DNA from: Actinomycetota bacterium
GTDB taxonomy: Bacteria; Actinomycetota; Thermoleophilia; Solirubrobacterales; Solirubrobacteraceae
DNA: 64,000 nucleotides
Direction: 5' to 3'
NCBI GenBank assembly: GCA_005884115.1
Contig: VAXW01000005.1
Coordinates: 620,001-684,000 of the forward strand
Below, piece by piece: positions 34,209 to 42,461 of this stretch (positions are counted from its first letter, which is position 1; every line of letters begins with the position of its first letter). Under the pieces are notes generated by a model. The model did no database searches. It saw only the letters and a program-made list of their open reading frames with translations, and was not told the DNA's origin. Made by a program: the position numbers and the translations under genes.

Positions 34209-34580
34209 CTACTTCTTGGTGTAGCCGCGCGACGCCTTCTTGATCTCGCCGGCCTTGGCGAGCTGAGTCAATCGGCTTGACGTGCTTCCGGGATTGAGGT
34301 TCAGGCCCTTAGCCACATCACCAGCGGTGCTGCCAGGGTGCTTGGCGAGGTAGTCGATGATGCGCGCCTTGGTGTCGCCGTGTCGTCTGCGCGCGACGGC
34401 CCGACGCTTGCTCGCACGCCTGGCTGTGGCACGGCGCACCGAGCGAGCAGGAGCGCTCGCGGCCGAGTCGCCGTTGTGCGCATGGAACTCCTTGATCTGC
34501 TGCTCGAGCCAAGTCAGGTGCTTCTGGACGTGAGCACGCTCAGCCTCGAGCGTCTCTATGACCTGCTGAATACGAGACAA
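34209..34580 (-). CDS. Small winged-helix DNA-binding protein with basic linker
   Basis: 123 residues from a TTG with AAAGGAG 9 nt upstream. An N-terminal coiled coil (QVIETLEAERAHVQKHLTWLEQQIKEF) is joined by a strongly basic linker (ARSVRRATARRASKRRAVARRRH) to a winged helix (KARIIDYLAKHPGSTAGDVAKGLNLNPGSTSSRLTQLAKAGEIKKASRGY). It probably dimerises and binds DNA, either as a regulator or as a nucleoid-type protein. Neighbours are mobile-element genes. Confidence 0.75.
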   Translation of the reverse strand: MSRIQQVIETLEAERAHVQKHLTWLEQQIKEFHAHNGDSAASAPARSVRRATARRASKRRAVARRRHGDTKARIIDYLAKHPGSTAGDVAKGLNLNPGSTSSRLTQLAKAGEIKKASRGYTKK

Positions 34581-34864
34581 GCGAATGCTCCTTTATGAGG
34601 GGAACCCGCGATTTGGGTATCGATGTCTTAGCAGAGGATCTGCTCGGCGGGATATGAGCGTCCCATAACTCGCCGGGTGTGGACGCGTGGGTCGCGGTCG
34701 CGGACACACTCGCAAACCAAGTGCTCATGCGGTGCGCTCGGACCGAGTGACACGGCGACTGAAAATCGGGAGCTCTAACTACCGTGCGTCGCTCGTTATC
34801 ACGCTTGTCAACGGGCGTTCGGACGTCTTGAAAACGCGCCGCAACACCCAGGGTGGGTCCATAG

Positions 34865-35076
34865 GTGGGTCCGAGTACACGGACGAGGCCTTCTCCGCCT
34901 TCGAGGCCCCGGGGCTCATCGAGGCGATGCAGCACTCTGAGGACCTCGCCGAAGGAGCGCGGCTCCTCAGAGCTCTGGGTTCAGCACTCAGACCGCTTGG
35001 CTCGCGGCGACGGACACACCGCTCGCCACACCGTAGAGGTCGCGCTGTGGGCGCTGGCCTTAGCCTTACGCTGTGA
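34865..35076 (+). pseudogene. Decayed serine recombinase fragment
   Basis: One frame reads SEYTDEAFSAFEAPGLIEAMQHSEDLA; the next frame takes over with ELWVQHSDRLARGDGHTARHTVEVALWAL. Both parts match in order the N-terminal catalytic domain of the intact serine recombinase encoded at 39.7-41.7 kb (EYSDEAFSAF and ELWAQHSDRLARGDG). A frameshift near 34955, a missing start and a missing remainder make it a pseudogene, left by a related earlier insertion. Confidence 0.75.
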
Positions 35077-35126
35077 GACATGCAGCGGATCGTGATCGTC
35101 GGCGGGGCTCCTTTAGCGTTCCGCCG

Positions 35127-35561
35127 ATGCAATTGATCGTTCGCGAGGCCCGGATCGAGGACGCAGAGGGTGTGTCTTCCCTCTTGGGCGAGCTCGAATA
35201 CCCGAGCACCGAGGAGGCGGCCAGGCGCCACATCCAGCGGTTCATCGACGATCCCGCCTCTCGCCTGGTGCTCGCGCAGAGCGCCGACGGCGTGATAGGC
35301 CTTATCGCGACGCATATCGTTCCGCGCCTCGACTCAGACGAGCGAACGTGTCGCATCACCGACATCGTCGTCCTGACTTCGCACCGTCGCCAAGGCGTTG
35401 CGACGCGTCTACTCGAAGCCGCCTGCGCTCACGCGGTTGCAGCAGGCGCACCCAGGCTCGATCTGTCCTCGGGTCAGTGGCGCGTCGACGCACATGGGTT
35501 CTACCTCGCCCACGGGTTCGAGGGCCAGTCCCGCGGCTTCACCAAGCGCCTCGAATGCTAG
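35127..35561 (+). CDS. GNAT family N-acetyltransferase
   Basis: 144 residues from the ATG at 35127; a longer lead from 35073 has no conserved character. The GNAT core is clear: LIVREARIEDAEGVSSLLGEL, the beta strand CRITDIVVLTSHRRQGVATRLLEAA with the RxxG/A acetyl-CoA loop, and GFYLAHGFE at the end. It acetylates an amine on an unknown substrate. It lies between a decayed recombinase and a decayed dipeptidase, so it is probably cargo of the accessory region. Confidence 0.85.
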   Translation: MQLIVREARIEDAEGVSSLLGELEYPSTEEAARRHIQRFIDDPASRLVLAQSADGVIGLIATHIVPRLDSDERTCRITDIVVLTSHRRQGVATRLLEAACAHAVAAGAPRLDLSSGQWRVDAHGFYLAHGFEGQSRGFTKRLEC

Positions 35562-35725
35562 CCAGGCATGATGCGCGCAATCCCGAGCATGGGTGGCCGT
35601 TGGAGTAGCTGATGGAAGCACGCCGCCCGGGGGTGAAGCCGACGGAGCGTTGTGCTTCACAGATCGGGTCGTTCGCTGTCGCTCGCCGCGGCCACCGGGC
35701 TGCACCGTGACGGTACGGTCTGCAC

Positions 35726-36083
35726 GTGTTGCCTACGTTCGACGGGCACAACGACGCGCTCACGCGGGAAGACCACGACGCAATCGCTGAAGGCCGGTCA
35801 GGTGGCCACCTCGACGTGCCTCGGATGCGGCTCGGGGGTGTCCGCGGCGGCATCTTCGCGGTATTCACGTCCTCTCCGGGTCCGAGCAAGGACCCTGTTC
35901 CCCGCGAGGACGGCGTGCTGGAGTTCGAGCTTGCGCCCGCTCTGGATTACGCCCCAGCTGTCGCGCACGCGAGCGTCGTCGCTGGGCGGTTGCTGCCCAC
36001 GCGCGCTACGTCAGCGACCGGATTGGGGTCGCGCACGTCGCGCTAGGCTCAGACTTCGACGGCGCCACCATCCCCAACGCGTA
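35726..36083 (+). pseudogene. Membrane dipeptidase (peptidase M19) remnant
   Basis: The start reads MLPTFDGHNDALTREDHD ... GGHLDVPRMRLGGVRGGIFAVFTS, the M19 N-terminus with the metal-binding HND. After about 200 bp the frame changes, and 36003-36083 reads RYVSDRIGVAHVALGSDFDG then a stop, matching a much later part of M19 enzymes. About 200 middle residues are gone. It is a deleted, frameshifted relic. Confidence 0.75.
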
Positions 36084-36203
36084 GACCTCGGTCGTGACGC
36101 CGACTTGTCGCGCGATCGCCTCCGTCCGGAAGTCGGACTCGACTCACTCGGAATAGAGTTCGTGCCGTCGGAGTTCGTCGTCGTGTCACTTAGGAGGTTG
36201 CCA

Positions 36204-36707
36204 ATGACCAAAATGAGCACCAGACAACTCGTGGTCTTCGCGTTGGGAGTCTCGCTCGCAGTCTTTTTTGCAGGAGTGGCTGCGGTCCTTGCAGCTGGGC
36301 ATACGGCGCCGACTGAGATGTGGGCCGCCGGGGGCGCCGTGAGCGGGGCCCTGGTCGGTCTGCTCGTTCCGTCGCCTCAAAGCAAACGGACCCGTGAAGC
36401 GCTCCTCGATCACGCCCGAGCGGTTGCGGGTCCGCCCCAAATGGCAGGCGAGGGGAAATCGGGGCTACCTCCAGCCGCTGAGGCCCAGGAGCCGCCAGTC
36501 GCACTCGGCACCCCGGCGTGGGCAGCCGTCAGCCTTCTTTACTTCTTCGTAGGGCTGCTGGCCCTCAGCATCGTGATAGCAGCTGGAGTAATCCATCCAC
36601 ACGAGGGGTTCGTTCAGTCACTTCAGAGCCTCGTCACGCCGATCGTGGCACTTGCTTCGGCTTCCGGCAGTGCGCTCATTGGGCTCATGGCCCCTAAGCC
36701 AGCGTAG
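36204..36707 (+). CDS. Four-helix membrane protein, unknown
   Basis: 167 residues; TAGGAGG lies before the ATG. Two pairs of hydrophobic segments (VVFALGVSLAVFFAGVAAVLAAG and MWAAGGAVSGALVGLLVP; then WAAVSLLYFFVGLLALSIVIAAGV and VTPIVALASASGSALIGLMAP) flank a polar loop with a Pro/Ala-rich stretch. The two halves look alike (helix pair ending GALVGL or SALIGL), suggesting an internal duplication. No family recognised. Confidence 0.6.
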   Translation: MTKMSTRQLVVFALGVSLAVFFAGVAAVLAAGHTAPTEMWAAGGAVSGALVGLLVPSPQSKRTREALLDHARAVAGPPQMAGEGKSGLPPAAEAQEPPVALGTPAWAAVSLLYFFVGLLALSIVIAAGVIHPHEGFVQSLQSLVTPIVALASASGSALIGLMAPKPA

Positions 36708-36969
36708 GATCGCAAAGGTTGGTGGGTGGGCCGGGATTCGTTCCCGACTACCCACGGTAGGTTCACCTGAGGTCGCGGAGATTCTCGAGCAGGAATCCGG
36801 AGGCCAGCCCGACTCTCAGGTGACCTCAGAAGTCGCTCCGATGGGGAGCCTATGGGGAGCCTGGCGTCGGTCCGTAGGCGCGTGGCGCGTAGGCAGCGGG
36901 TGCGGGGTGCTGTTTGGCCGCTCGCGCCTAAGCGGCCGGGTGGTCCTGGGACTGAGTGCACGCAGAGAC

Positions 36970-37122
36970 GCGTTCGTGCACGAACGGGTCGTGGAGCTTT
37001 CCAGAAGGTGCGAACGCACTTCTTGTGCTGCTTGTCCTCGTACCCGAGGCGGACCACATAGGACTTGCCGCGCCGATAGACACCGGGGTCTTGGTGGCCT
37101 TGAGCTTCAGCTTGGCAGCCAT
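36970..37122 (-). pseudogene. Frameshifted N-terminus of an integrase
   Basis: The ATG overlaps the stop of the zinc-ribbon gene (TGATG). It reads MAAKLKLKATKTP, then the frame must shift by one base to give GVYRRGKSYVVRLGYEDKQHKKCVRTF, the arm-binding N-terminus of a tyrosine integrase. A missing C in the CCC/GGT region would account for the shift. The rest of the integrase is absent. Confidence 0.6.
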
Positions 37123-37505
37123 CACGCATCGCCTCGCTCGGGGTCGGGCCTTTGCCACTTGTGGCCGCAGTCGTCGCATTGGAACTCCTCGGCGCTCGTC
37201 ACGTCGTCGACGTCCTCGCTGCCGCACGCGGGGCACGTCACCTCGGGGGCCCTCCCGGTCTTGGCGAGCTCGAGAATCGCGCGCCACGCCACGAGGTGGA
37301 GAGCGCCGGGGTCGATTGCCCCCAGCGTCTCGTACACGGCGGCGCTGTCGCCCGACCGCTCAAGCTGGCAGAGCATTCCGATGCCCGCCATCGGGTAGGC
37401 AATCGCACCGGCGGGTTCGACCGGGAAGCCGCCCTCCTTGCGAACGTCGGTCAGTTTCAGGTACGCCTCGTTCAGCGTGTGCACGATTTCCTCGTCGGCA
37501 GCCAT
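37122..37505 (-). CDS. Protein with C-terminal zinc ribbon
   Basis: 127 residues with GGAGGTGGAG before the ATG at 37505. A helical N-terminal part (EEIVHTLNEAYLKLTDVRKEGGFPVEPAGAIAYPMAGIGMLC) is followed by a C-terminal CPACGS ... CDDCGHKW, two CxxC pairs about 18 residues apart that should bind one zinc. The start overlaps the stop of a 41-codon frame and its stop overlaps the start of the integrase stub, so three frames are chained by TGATG junctions. It may be a regulatory or accessory protein of the element whose integrase is now broken. Confidence 0.65.
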   Translation of the reverse strand: MAADEEIVHTLNEAYLKLTDVRKEGGFPVEPAGAIAYPMAGIGMLCQLERSGDSAAVYETLGAIDPGALHLVAWRAILELAKTGRAPEVTCPACGSEDVDDVTSAEEFQCDDCGHKWQRPDPERGDA

Positions 37506-37630
37506 CACTCCACCTCCTCGCCGTTCGCGTCGGGCTCCGGTCGCTGACCCTCGGCGAAGGCTGCCGAGCCCCGCACGAGCGCTGCCATGCCGGCCACAGC
37601 CCGGCCACGGTCGCGTGCTGCTGTTCTCAT
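37505..37630 (-). CDS. Small ORF, 41 aa, head of the zinc-ribbon operon
   Basis: ATG with GAAGGAGGAACCG, a strong ribosome-binding site. The product MRTAARDRGRAVAGMAALVRG is followed by an acidic tail (PEPDANGEEVE). Its TGA overlaps the next ATG, so it is translationally coupled to the zinc-ribbon gene. No known domain. Confidence 0.5.
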   Translation of the reverse strand: MRTAARDRGRAVAGMAALVRGSAAFAEGQRPEPDANGEEVE

Positions 37631-38003
37631 CGGTTCCTCCTTCGGTTGGGAGGCGCCGAGGGCAAGGCTCTGCGAGGGGAGCGACCGTTCGGCTGCTCAA
37701 ACCGCCGAAGCTCTTACCTTCGGAGCCAGAAGGCGTGACTCTCGGCGGAACGAAGCTCCGCCGTTACGCGGCATCGTCGGAGAACAACCTACTTGCAGAG
37801 CATTACGGCGGTACTAAGCGCCGGGACCGTCGCGGACGCGACCACCGGCATCGGCGGCCTGCCATGTCGATCGCCCAGTTGTAGTAGCGGTGCGCCCACC
37901 GGCAGTCGAGCGCGTGTCTCACCCCTTCCGCCACCGGCACTTGACGATCGGCTGGAGTTTGGTGGCCCGGATCGAGGCAGGGGAAGCCTGACCCGGACGG
38001 CGT
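37631..38003. other. Gene-free stretch in the unknown cluster
   Basis: No convincing frame. It contains a 7-bp hairpin (CGGCGGA-ACGAAGC-TCCGCCG, near 37742-37762). It may hold the promoter of the minus-strand zinc-ribbon operon. Confidence 0.4.
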
Positions 38004-38450
38004 TCATCGGTCCCGGGCCTGCTCCCTCACTTTCTCGACCAGTCGCTGCCCGCGTTCGATCTCGGCGTCGACGTCGGACACGACGCGGTGCAGAACCCGG
38101 CGCTGCTCGGCGGTGACGTACGGGGTCCAGGGCTTGTCGAGTTCCGCCACGATCTGCTCCCAGAGCGGAGCACCATGTTCGATGATTTCACGCATCCGGT
38201 TCGCGTACTCCTGGTCGCCAGCCCGAGTGCGCAGGCCACGGTACTGCGGCAGCCAGCCGGTCAGGTAACCGTCGTCGCCGACCAGCTGCCCGTTCTCGTT
38301 GGCCGCACGTATCTGCCGCATCTGGCGCGACGGGAAGTAGCGAGAGCCGTCGATCTTCGTCACGCCGTGGTCGCCGAGGCTCTTGGCCCATTCCTCGAGC
38401 GCGTCCATCAGCGCCTGCTCGGCCTCGGGTTTGGTGGTGGTCTTGGTCAT
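38004..38450 (-). CDS. Uncharacterised protein, 148 aa
   Basis: AAGGAG lies 8 nt before the ATG at 38450. The sequence is acidic to mixed and mainly helical: EAEQALMDALEEWAKSLGDHGVTKIDGSRYFPSRQMRQIRAANENGQLVG, followed by a helical tail (AEQRRVLHRVVSDVDAEIERGQRLVEKVREQ). No membrane segment and no cysteines. I do not recognise it. It lies in a run of unknown minus-strand genes that ends with the broken integrase, so it is probably element cargo. Confidence 0.6.
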   Translation of the reverse strand: MTKTTTKPEAEQALMDALEEWAKSLGDHGVTKIDGSRYFPSRQMRQIRAANENGQLVGDDGYLTGWLPQYRGLRTRAGDQEYANRMREIIEHGAPLWEQIVAELDKPWTPYVTAEQRRVLHRVVSDVDAEIERGQRLVEKVREQARDR

Positions 38451-38521
38451 GAGGCTATCTCCTTGGGTGTGGGTTGGTTTGAGGATGTCGACGACGACTT
38501 GTCCTGTCGCACGGCGTGGCA

Positions 38522-39157
38522 TCAGGCACCGCCATCCGGGCCGATGAGCGCCGATGGGCAAAGCTCTCGCTTCGCGGCGACGCGGAGGATGCCGTCGCCG
38601 TCGCGTTCCAGCATCGCGCTCCAGAGATCCTCCAGCCCCGCGTCGGGTGTTAGTGAGTAGAGCGCCACGATCATGCTGCCCTGCTCGCGCACCGCGAGCA
38701 GCTGGCCGGTAGGAACGCCAAGCGCCTCCGCGTACTCGGGCAGCTCAACGACCAGTTCGGCGTTCTCTATGAAGGCGGTGCCCCGCCACGCCTCTACGAA
38801 CTCGCCCAGCCACCCCTCCCTGTGAAGCCGCTCCAGCACCTCAAAGATTGGGTTCCCCTCGGGGAAGTTCTCGGACTCGTAGTAGATCGGGATGTCGCTG
38901 AGTTCGCCCCAGAACTCTGCGACCTGCACGCCGACCTTCGCGGCGCATACGTGGCATAGGAGGAGAACTTGCACGGGCGCGCGCTCGTCCTCCGGCTCCG
39001 AAAAGAGCTTCGACGCGTCGTTGATCGACAGCTGCTCGGACAGGTGCTTCGCCGTCGCGATCAGGAAGCCGAGCCGCCCTACCAGGCCGAGCGCCGTGGT
39101 CGTCTTGCAGCCGCAGCCGAGGCAGCCTTCAGCCGGCGGGTTATCTTGAGAATGCAT
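38522..39157 (-). CDS. Uncharacterised cysteine-containing protein, 211 aa
   Basis: Started at the ATG reading MHSQDNPPAEGC. N-terminal CLGCGCKTT and a later LLLCHVCAAKVG supply two cysteine pairs that could bind a metal. The rest is soluble and mixed alpha/beta (SDIPIYYESENFPEGNPIFEVLERLHREGWLGEFVEAW). No known family. It lies 71 bp upstream of the 148-aa gene and may share its transcript. Confidence 0.6.
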   Translation of the reverse strand: MHSQDNPPAEGCLGCGCKTTTALGLVGRLGFLIATAKHLSEQLSINDASKLFSEPEDERAPVQVLLLCHVCAAKVGVQVAEFWGELSDIPIYYESENFPEGNPIFEVLERLHREGWLGEFVEAWRGTAFIENAELVVELPEYAEALGVPTGQLLAVREQGSMIVALYSLTPDAGLEDLWSAMLERDGDGILRVAAKRELCPSALIGPDGGA

Positions 39158-39305
39158 CACGCCTCCAATCAGGTTGTGGCGCCACGGGCGCGGTCGTTCC
39201 CGCGACGTGGGCCCAATTGAAGGGCCCATATAGTTTGCGCCCGAAACCCCGTCGCGTCAAGGGCGCCCCTGCCTTTCTTTGGCTTGTTTTGCAGGCGTTT
39301 TATGC

Positions 39306-39602
39306 GTGCACGGGGGGCGCCGGGTTGCTCCAGTCGAGAAGGTGCGTGGGGGGCGAATCTCCTGCCTCGACGGCGATCCGATCCGGTTTCGGCTCGGCAT
39401 TGAGGCACGGCGGATCGAGACCGCGTTTGTGTACGACATGGCCGCGGTCGCTGTGTCCAACATCCAGCCTCTGATGCACCAGCTGGAGTCTGTCTACGGC
39501 GAGTTCTTGCTCGAGCTGCGCCCTACGAAGCCGAAGGTCGGGAGTTGGAAGCTCTCCGAGCGCCTACTGGAAAGCCCCGCTAGCGCTCGGCTTTCTTTGT
39601 GA
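39306..39602 (+). CDS. Uncharacterised protein, about 98 aa
   Basis: The frame has strongly GC-rich third positions between 39345 and 39560, good evidence of coding. The likely product reads RGGRISCLDGDPIRFRLGIEARRIETAFVYDMAAVAVSNIQPL and ends in a charged tail. The start is uncertain (GTG at 39306, TTG at 39279, ATG at 39438). No family recognised. A hairpin terminator overlaps its last codons. Confidence 0.4.
   Translation: MHGGRRVAPVEKVRGGRISCLDGDPIRFRLGIEARRIETAFVYDMAAVAVSNIQPLMHQLESVYGEFLLELRPTKPKVGSWKLSERLLESPASARLSL
39570..39598 (+). terminator. Intrinsic terminator
   Basis: GAAAGCC (39570-39576) pairs with GGCTTTC (39589-39595), a 7-bp stem around a 12-nt loop, followed by TTTG. It overlaps the end of the ~98-aa frame and separates it from the serine recombinase on the other strand. 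Confidence 0.55.
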
Positions 39603-39706
39603 GCGCTATGCGTAGCCCGGACGGTTGGCGCTCGTGGCATTCGACTCCACCTTGGTGGCTACGCCAGAACGAGATGACTCCTCGATGATCAAGTCGGCGG
39701 CACCCG

Positions 39707-41698
39707 TCAGTGCACGTCCAGCCCCGCCGCCTGAAGCGCAGCCGTCCAGCCGCCGAAGCGCTCGCGGACGGTGGTCGAGCACGGGTGATCGGGAGCGGCG
39801 CGGAACCACTCGGTGCTTCTTGGCGGCCGACCCGCTGCGCGCGTGGCGTCTTGCAGGGCGCGCACGACGGCCGAGGTGCTCCACTGCTTGTAACACCTCG
39901 GCGCCGCGTGGTCATACTCGCGACCATCCGGTTTCAGACCCGCGCGCCTCGGCGCTTTCCTCCACCCGCCGAAGTGCCGCCTGACGGTCAGGTCATCTGG
40001 GCGATCCCAACTTGCCCGCGACCAGTCCGTGCATTTCGGGCTACGGCCATGTGCAGCCGCCCAATCCTGAAGTGACGCGATGATCTCTGCGTCATCCCAC
40101 AGCCTGTGCAGGGGCTTGCTCCTGCGAGCGAGCGGGAGATAACGCCGCGCTTCGCGTCGATCGAAGCGCGCGTCGATGCGGCGCTCGTCGTTGCGTGCGG
40201 TGTTCGACGCCCGGCGGTGCGCCACGATGTCGACGTAGCGCCCATCCATCGCCACCGACACGCGGCTGAACCGTGTGCGCAAATCCGCATTCAGCTCGCG
40301 GGTCTTCGCGCGTGAGGAATCCGTTCGACTGGCAAGCTTATCCGCCGCCCAGCTCTCGACCGAGTGGACCAGGTCCAACTGACGACCCATCCAGCTGGAT
40401 GCTGCGATTCGTTTCAGCAACATGGCCTCGGGGGCCACTCGGGCGAGCAGAGCTTCAAGCGCATGATCTAACGCGGCTTTGTCCCCCGAAAGAACCGCAT
40501 CGAGCACGCGCTGGCGCTCCGGGGAGTCGACCCACGCTCCCTCAAACGTCGCGAGCTCGGCTTGCATCGTCTTATCCTCCTTGCCCTCGAGAAGAAACCT
40601 GTGAATCGTCGAGGCAAACATCGCCTCGATGAGATCAGCGTCCATCGGGAGCGACGGGCAGCGCGGGCTGCCGTTGCCGCCGCGGCTGTGGCTCCAGCAG
40701 CGATACCGGCGGGGGAACGTTGTGTCGGATCGCCTCTCGTCTGTGAAGCAGTGCAGCGAGCTTCCGCATATCCCGCACTTGCCGAGGCGCGCTAGCAGGA
40801 AGGTGTCGCGCTTTCGTGGCGTCTTGGTTGGCTTCGGACGCGAGCGCCTCTTTGTCATTCGGTAGTACTCGCGCTCGGTGATATATGCGGGCCAGTTTCC
40901 GCGCGCGATCACCTCGCCCTTGTGCGCCGCGAGGCCGGCGTAGCGCGGGTTGTTCAAGACGTCGAGCACGCTTTGCACGTCCCACGCTTTAGGGCGCTGC
41001 CAGCCGATCAGCGGTTTCGTCTGCCAGCCGGCTTCGTTGATGGCGCGCGCGATGGCTGCCGTGCCCTTTCCGCGCAGCGCCATGCGGAAGATCATCTCGA
41101 TCAAGGGGCGGCGCGCGGGATCGACGTCCAGTCGCTTACTGACGGCGCCGCTGGCGTCGACCTCGACGACCCGCATGTAGCCGTCGGACTTGGCCCCCGT
41201 GTAGTCGCCGCGTTCGACGGCCCGTCTTCGTCCAGCCGCGCTGGCGAGGCCTTTGCGACGTGAGTCCTCGTGGTTGCGCTGTCCCGTGACGACCGCGTAC
41301 AGCAGGTCCCTGAACGTCTCGGGGTCCTGAATTGTCCTCACCCTGACGTCGTTCTTCAGCGCCCACAGCGCAACCTCGACCGCATGCCTCGCAGAGCGTC
41401 CATCACCACGCGCGAGACGATCACTGTGCTGCGCCCACAGCTCGACGGTGCCGTCGCGCGCGAGCTCCTGAGCATGCCGCATCGCCTCTGCAAGCCCCGG
41501 GCCACGACTGCCGATGAATGCCGAGAACGCCTCGTCGGAGTACTCGCCGACGATTATGCGTCCCCCCGCGCTCTCGACTGCCTCACGGCACTCGCGCAGC
41601 TGCCCGGGGATCGACCCGCGGCGGTCCTCGGTGCTCTTGGCCGCGTAGATGACACAGGCGATCGGGCCCTCGCGGATCACGCACCCGACGCTACGCAT
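39707..41698 (-). CDS. Large serine recombinase with C-terminal homing-endonuclease-associated repeats
   Basis: 663 residues from the ATG at 41698; a start at 41755 is possible. The N-terminal resolvase domain contains ACVIYAAKSTEDRRGS with the nucleophilic Ser, and WAQHSDRLARG with the catalytic Asp/Arg set. The usual Arg two residues before the Ser is Ala here (YAAKS instead of YxRxS). A recombinase domain follows (GYMRVVEV ... AINEAGWQTKP), then a zinc ribbon (CGICGSSLHCF ... YRCWSH) and a coiled coil. The last 140 residues hold two repeats of the type seen beside homing endonucleases, each ending FGGWRKAPRRAGL or FGGWTAALQAAGL. It integrates or excises DNA. A decayed relative lies at 34.9 kb. 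Confidence 0.88.
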   Translation of the reverse strand: MRSVGCVIREGPIACVIYAAKSTEDRRGSIPGQLRECREAVESAGGRIIVGEYSDEAFSAFIGSRGPGLAEAMRHAQELARDGTVELWAQHSDRLARGDGRSARHAVEVALWALKNDVRVRTIQDPETFRDLLYAVVTGQRNHEDSRRKGLASAAGRRRAVERGDYTGAKSDGYMRVVEVDASGAVSKRLDVDPARRPLIEMIFRMALRGKGTAAIARAINEAGWQTKPLIGWQRPKAWDVQSVLDVLNNPRYAGLAAHKGEVIARGNWPAYITEREYYRMTKRRSRPKPTKTPRKRDTFLLARLGKCGICGSSLHCFTDERRSDTTFPRRYRCWSHSRGGNGSPRCPSLPMDADLIEAMFASTIHRFLLEGKEDKTMQAELATFEGAWVDSPERQRVLDAVLSGDKAALDHALEALLARVAPEAMLLKRIAASSWMGRQLDLVHSVESWAADKLASRTDSSRAKTRELNADLRTRFSRVSVAMDGRYVDIVAHRRASNTARNDERRIDARFDRREARRYLPLARRSKPLHRLWDDAEIIASLQDWAAAHGRSPKCTDWSRASWDRPDDLTVRRHFGGWRKAPRRAGLKPDGREYDHAAPRCYKQWSTSAVVRALQDATRAAGRPPRSTEWFRAAPDHPCSTTVRERFGGWTAALQAAGLDVH

Positions 41699-41993
41699 CT
41701 GGAACCTGCCGCGCCGCAACGGACTGCGCACTTCGGGTACACGTCTGCGCGACACGCAACGGTGCTGGCATAGGCTCAGGCTGAGCGGCTCGACGCGCAG
41801 GGACCACGGTCATGCCGAGAACCGGACGAGTGCCTTCATCCGGAAGCAGTCGTCCTCGAAGACCTGGGATGTACTGCTCTTCGTCGTCCAAGGCGAGCGT
41901 CTGGTGCGAAGTTCAGCGGACGCTCGCAAATCGGGCATTGCGGTAGCGCGGAGCTGCCCCAGCTCACCGCGCAGCCTCGCGCAATTCCGCGAA

Positions 41994-42461
41994 TCAGTTA
42001 GGGGTCAGCACGAATGTGTGGCGCTCGCCGCTACGTCGCCGATACGTCGCGTGGGCAGGCCACGCTTGAACGAGTCTCGGCCAGTGGCGGTCTGCCTCGT
42101 CGTCCGTAAGGCGCCTCGCCAAGCAGGACACGATCTCAGAGCCCACCTGCACCTTCGCGACTGGGTCGGCGTCGAGGTTCAGCGGCCAAGCTGCCCGGTG
42201 CTTCTGACCGAAGTTCTCGCTGCTGACCACGAAGCTCCTCCCATCTCGGATGTACATCACTGGGACCGTGCGCTCGCGCCGCGACCGTCGGCCCGTGGTC
42301 GTGAGCAGCAGCACGGGAACCGTACGCCGGCCCAGACTCGTCAGCTTCCCGTCGCTTGCACGGTACAACCGCCGATCGAGCCTCGAGCCGAAGCGCCGCC
42401 CGAGAACTGCAAACCAGCGCCTGTGGCCTAGCCACAGGATCCACCGCTTATAGATGCTCAT
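41994..42461 (-). CDS. F420-type deazaflavin-dependent nitroreductase (DDN-like)
   Basis: 155 residues. The split-barrel motifs are GRRSRRERTVPVMYIRDGRSFVVSSENFG and the AAWPLNLDADPVAKVQVGSEIVSC segment, as in mycobacterial DDN and related F420H2-dependent quinone or nitro reductases. It should bind F420 in the cytoplasm or at the membrane surface. Its start overlaps the stop of the SnoaL-like gene by 4 bp, the last of a three-gene minus-strand operon. Confidence 0.88.
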   Translation of the reverse strand: MSIYKRWILWLGHRRWFAVLGRRFGSRLDRRLYRASDGKLTSLGRRTVPVLLLTTTGRRSRRERTVPVMYIRDGRSFVVSSENFGQKHRAAWPLNLDADPVAKVQVGSEIVSCLARRLTDDEADRHWPRLVQAWPAHATYRRRSGERHTFVLTPN

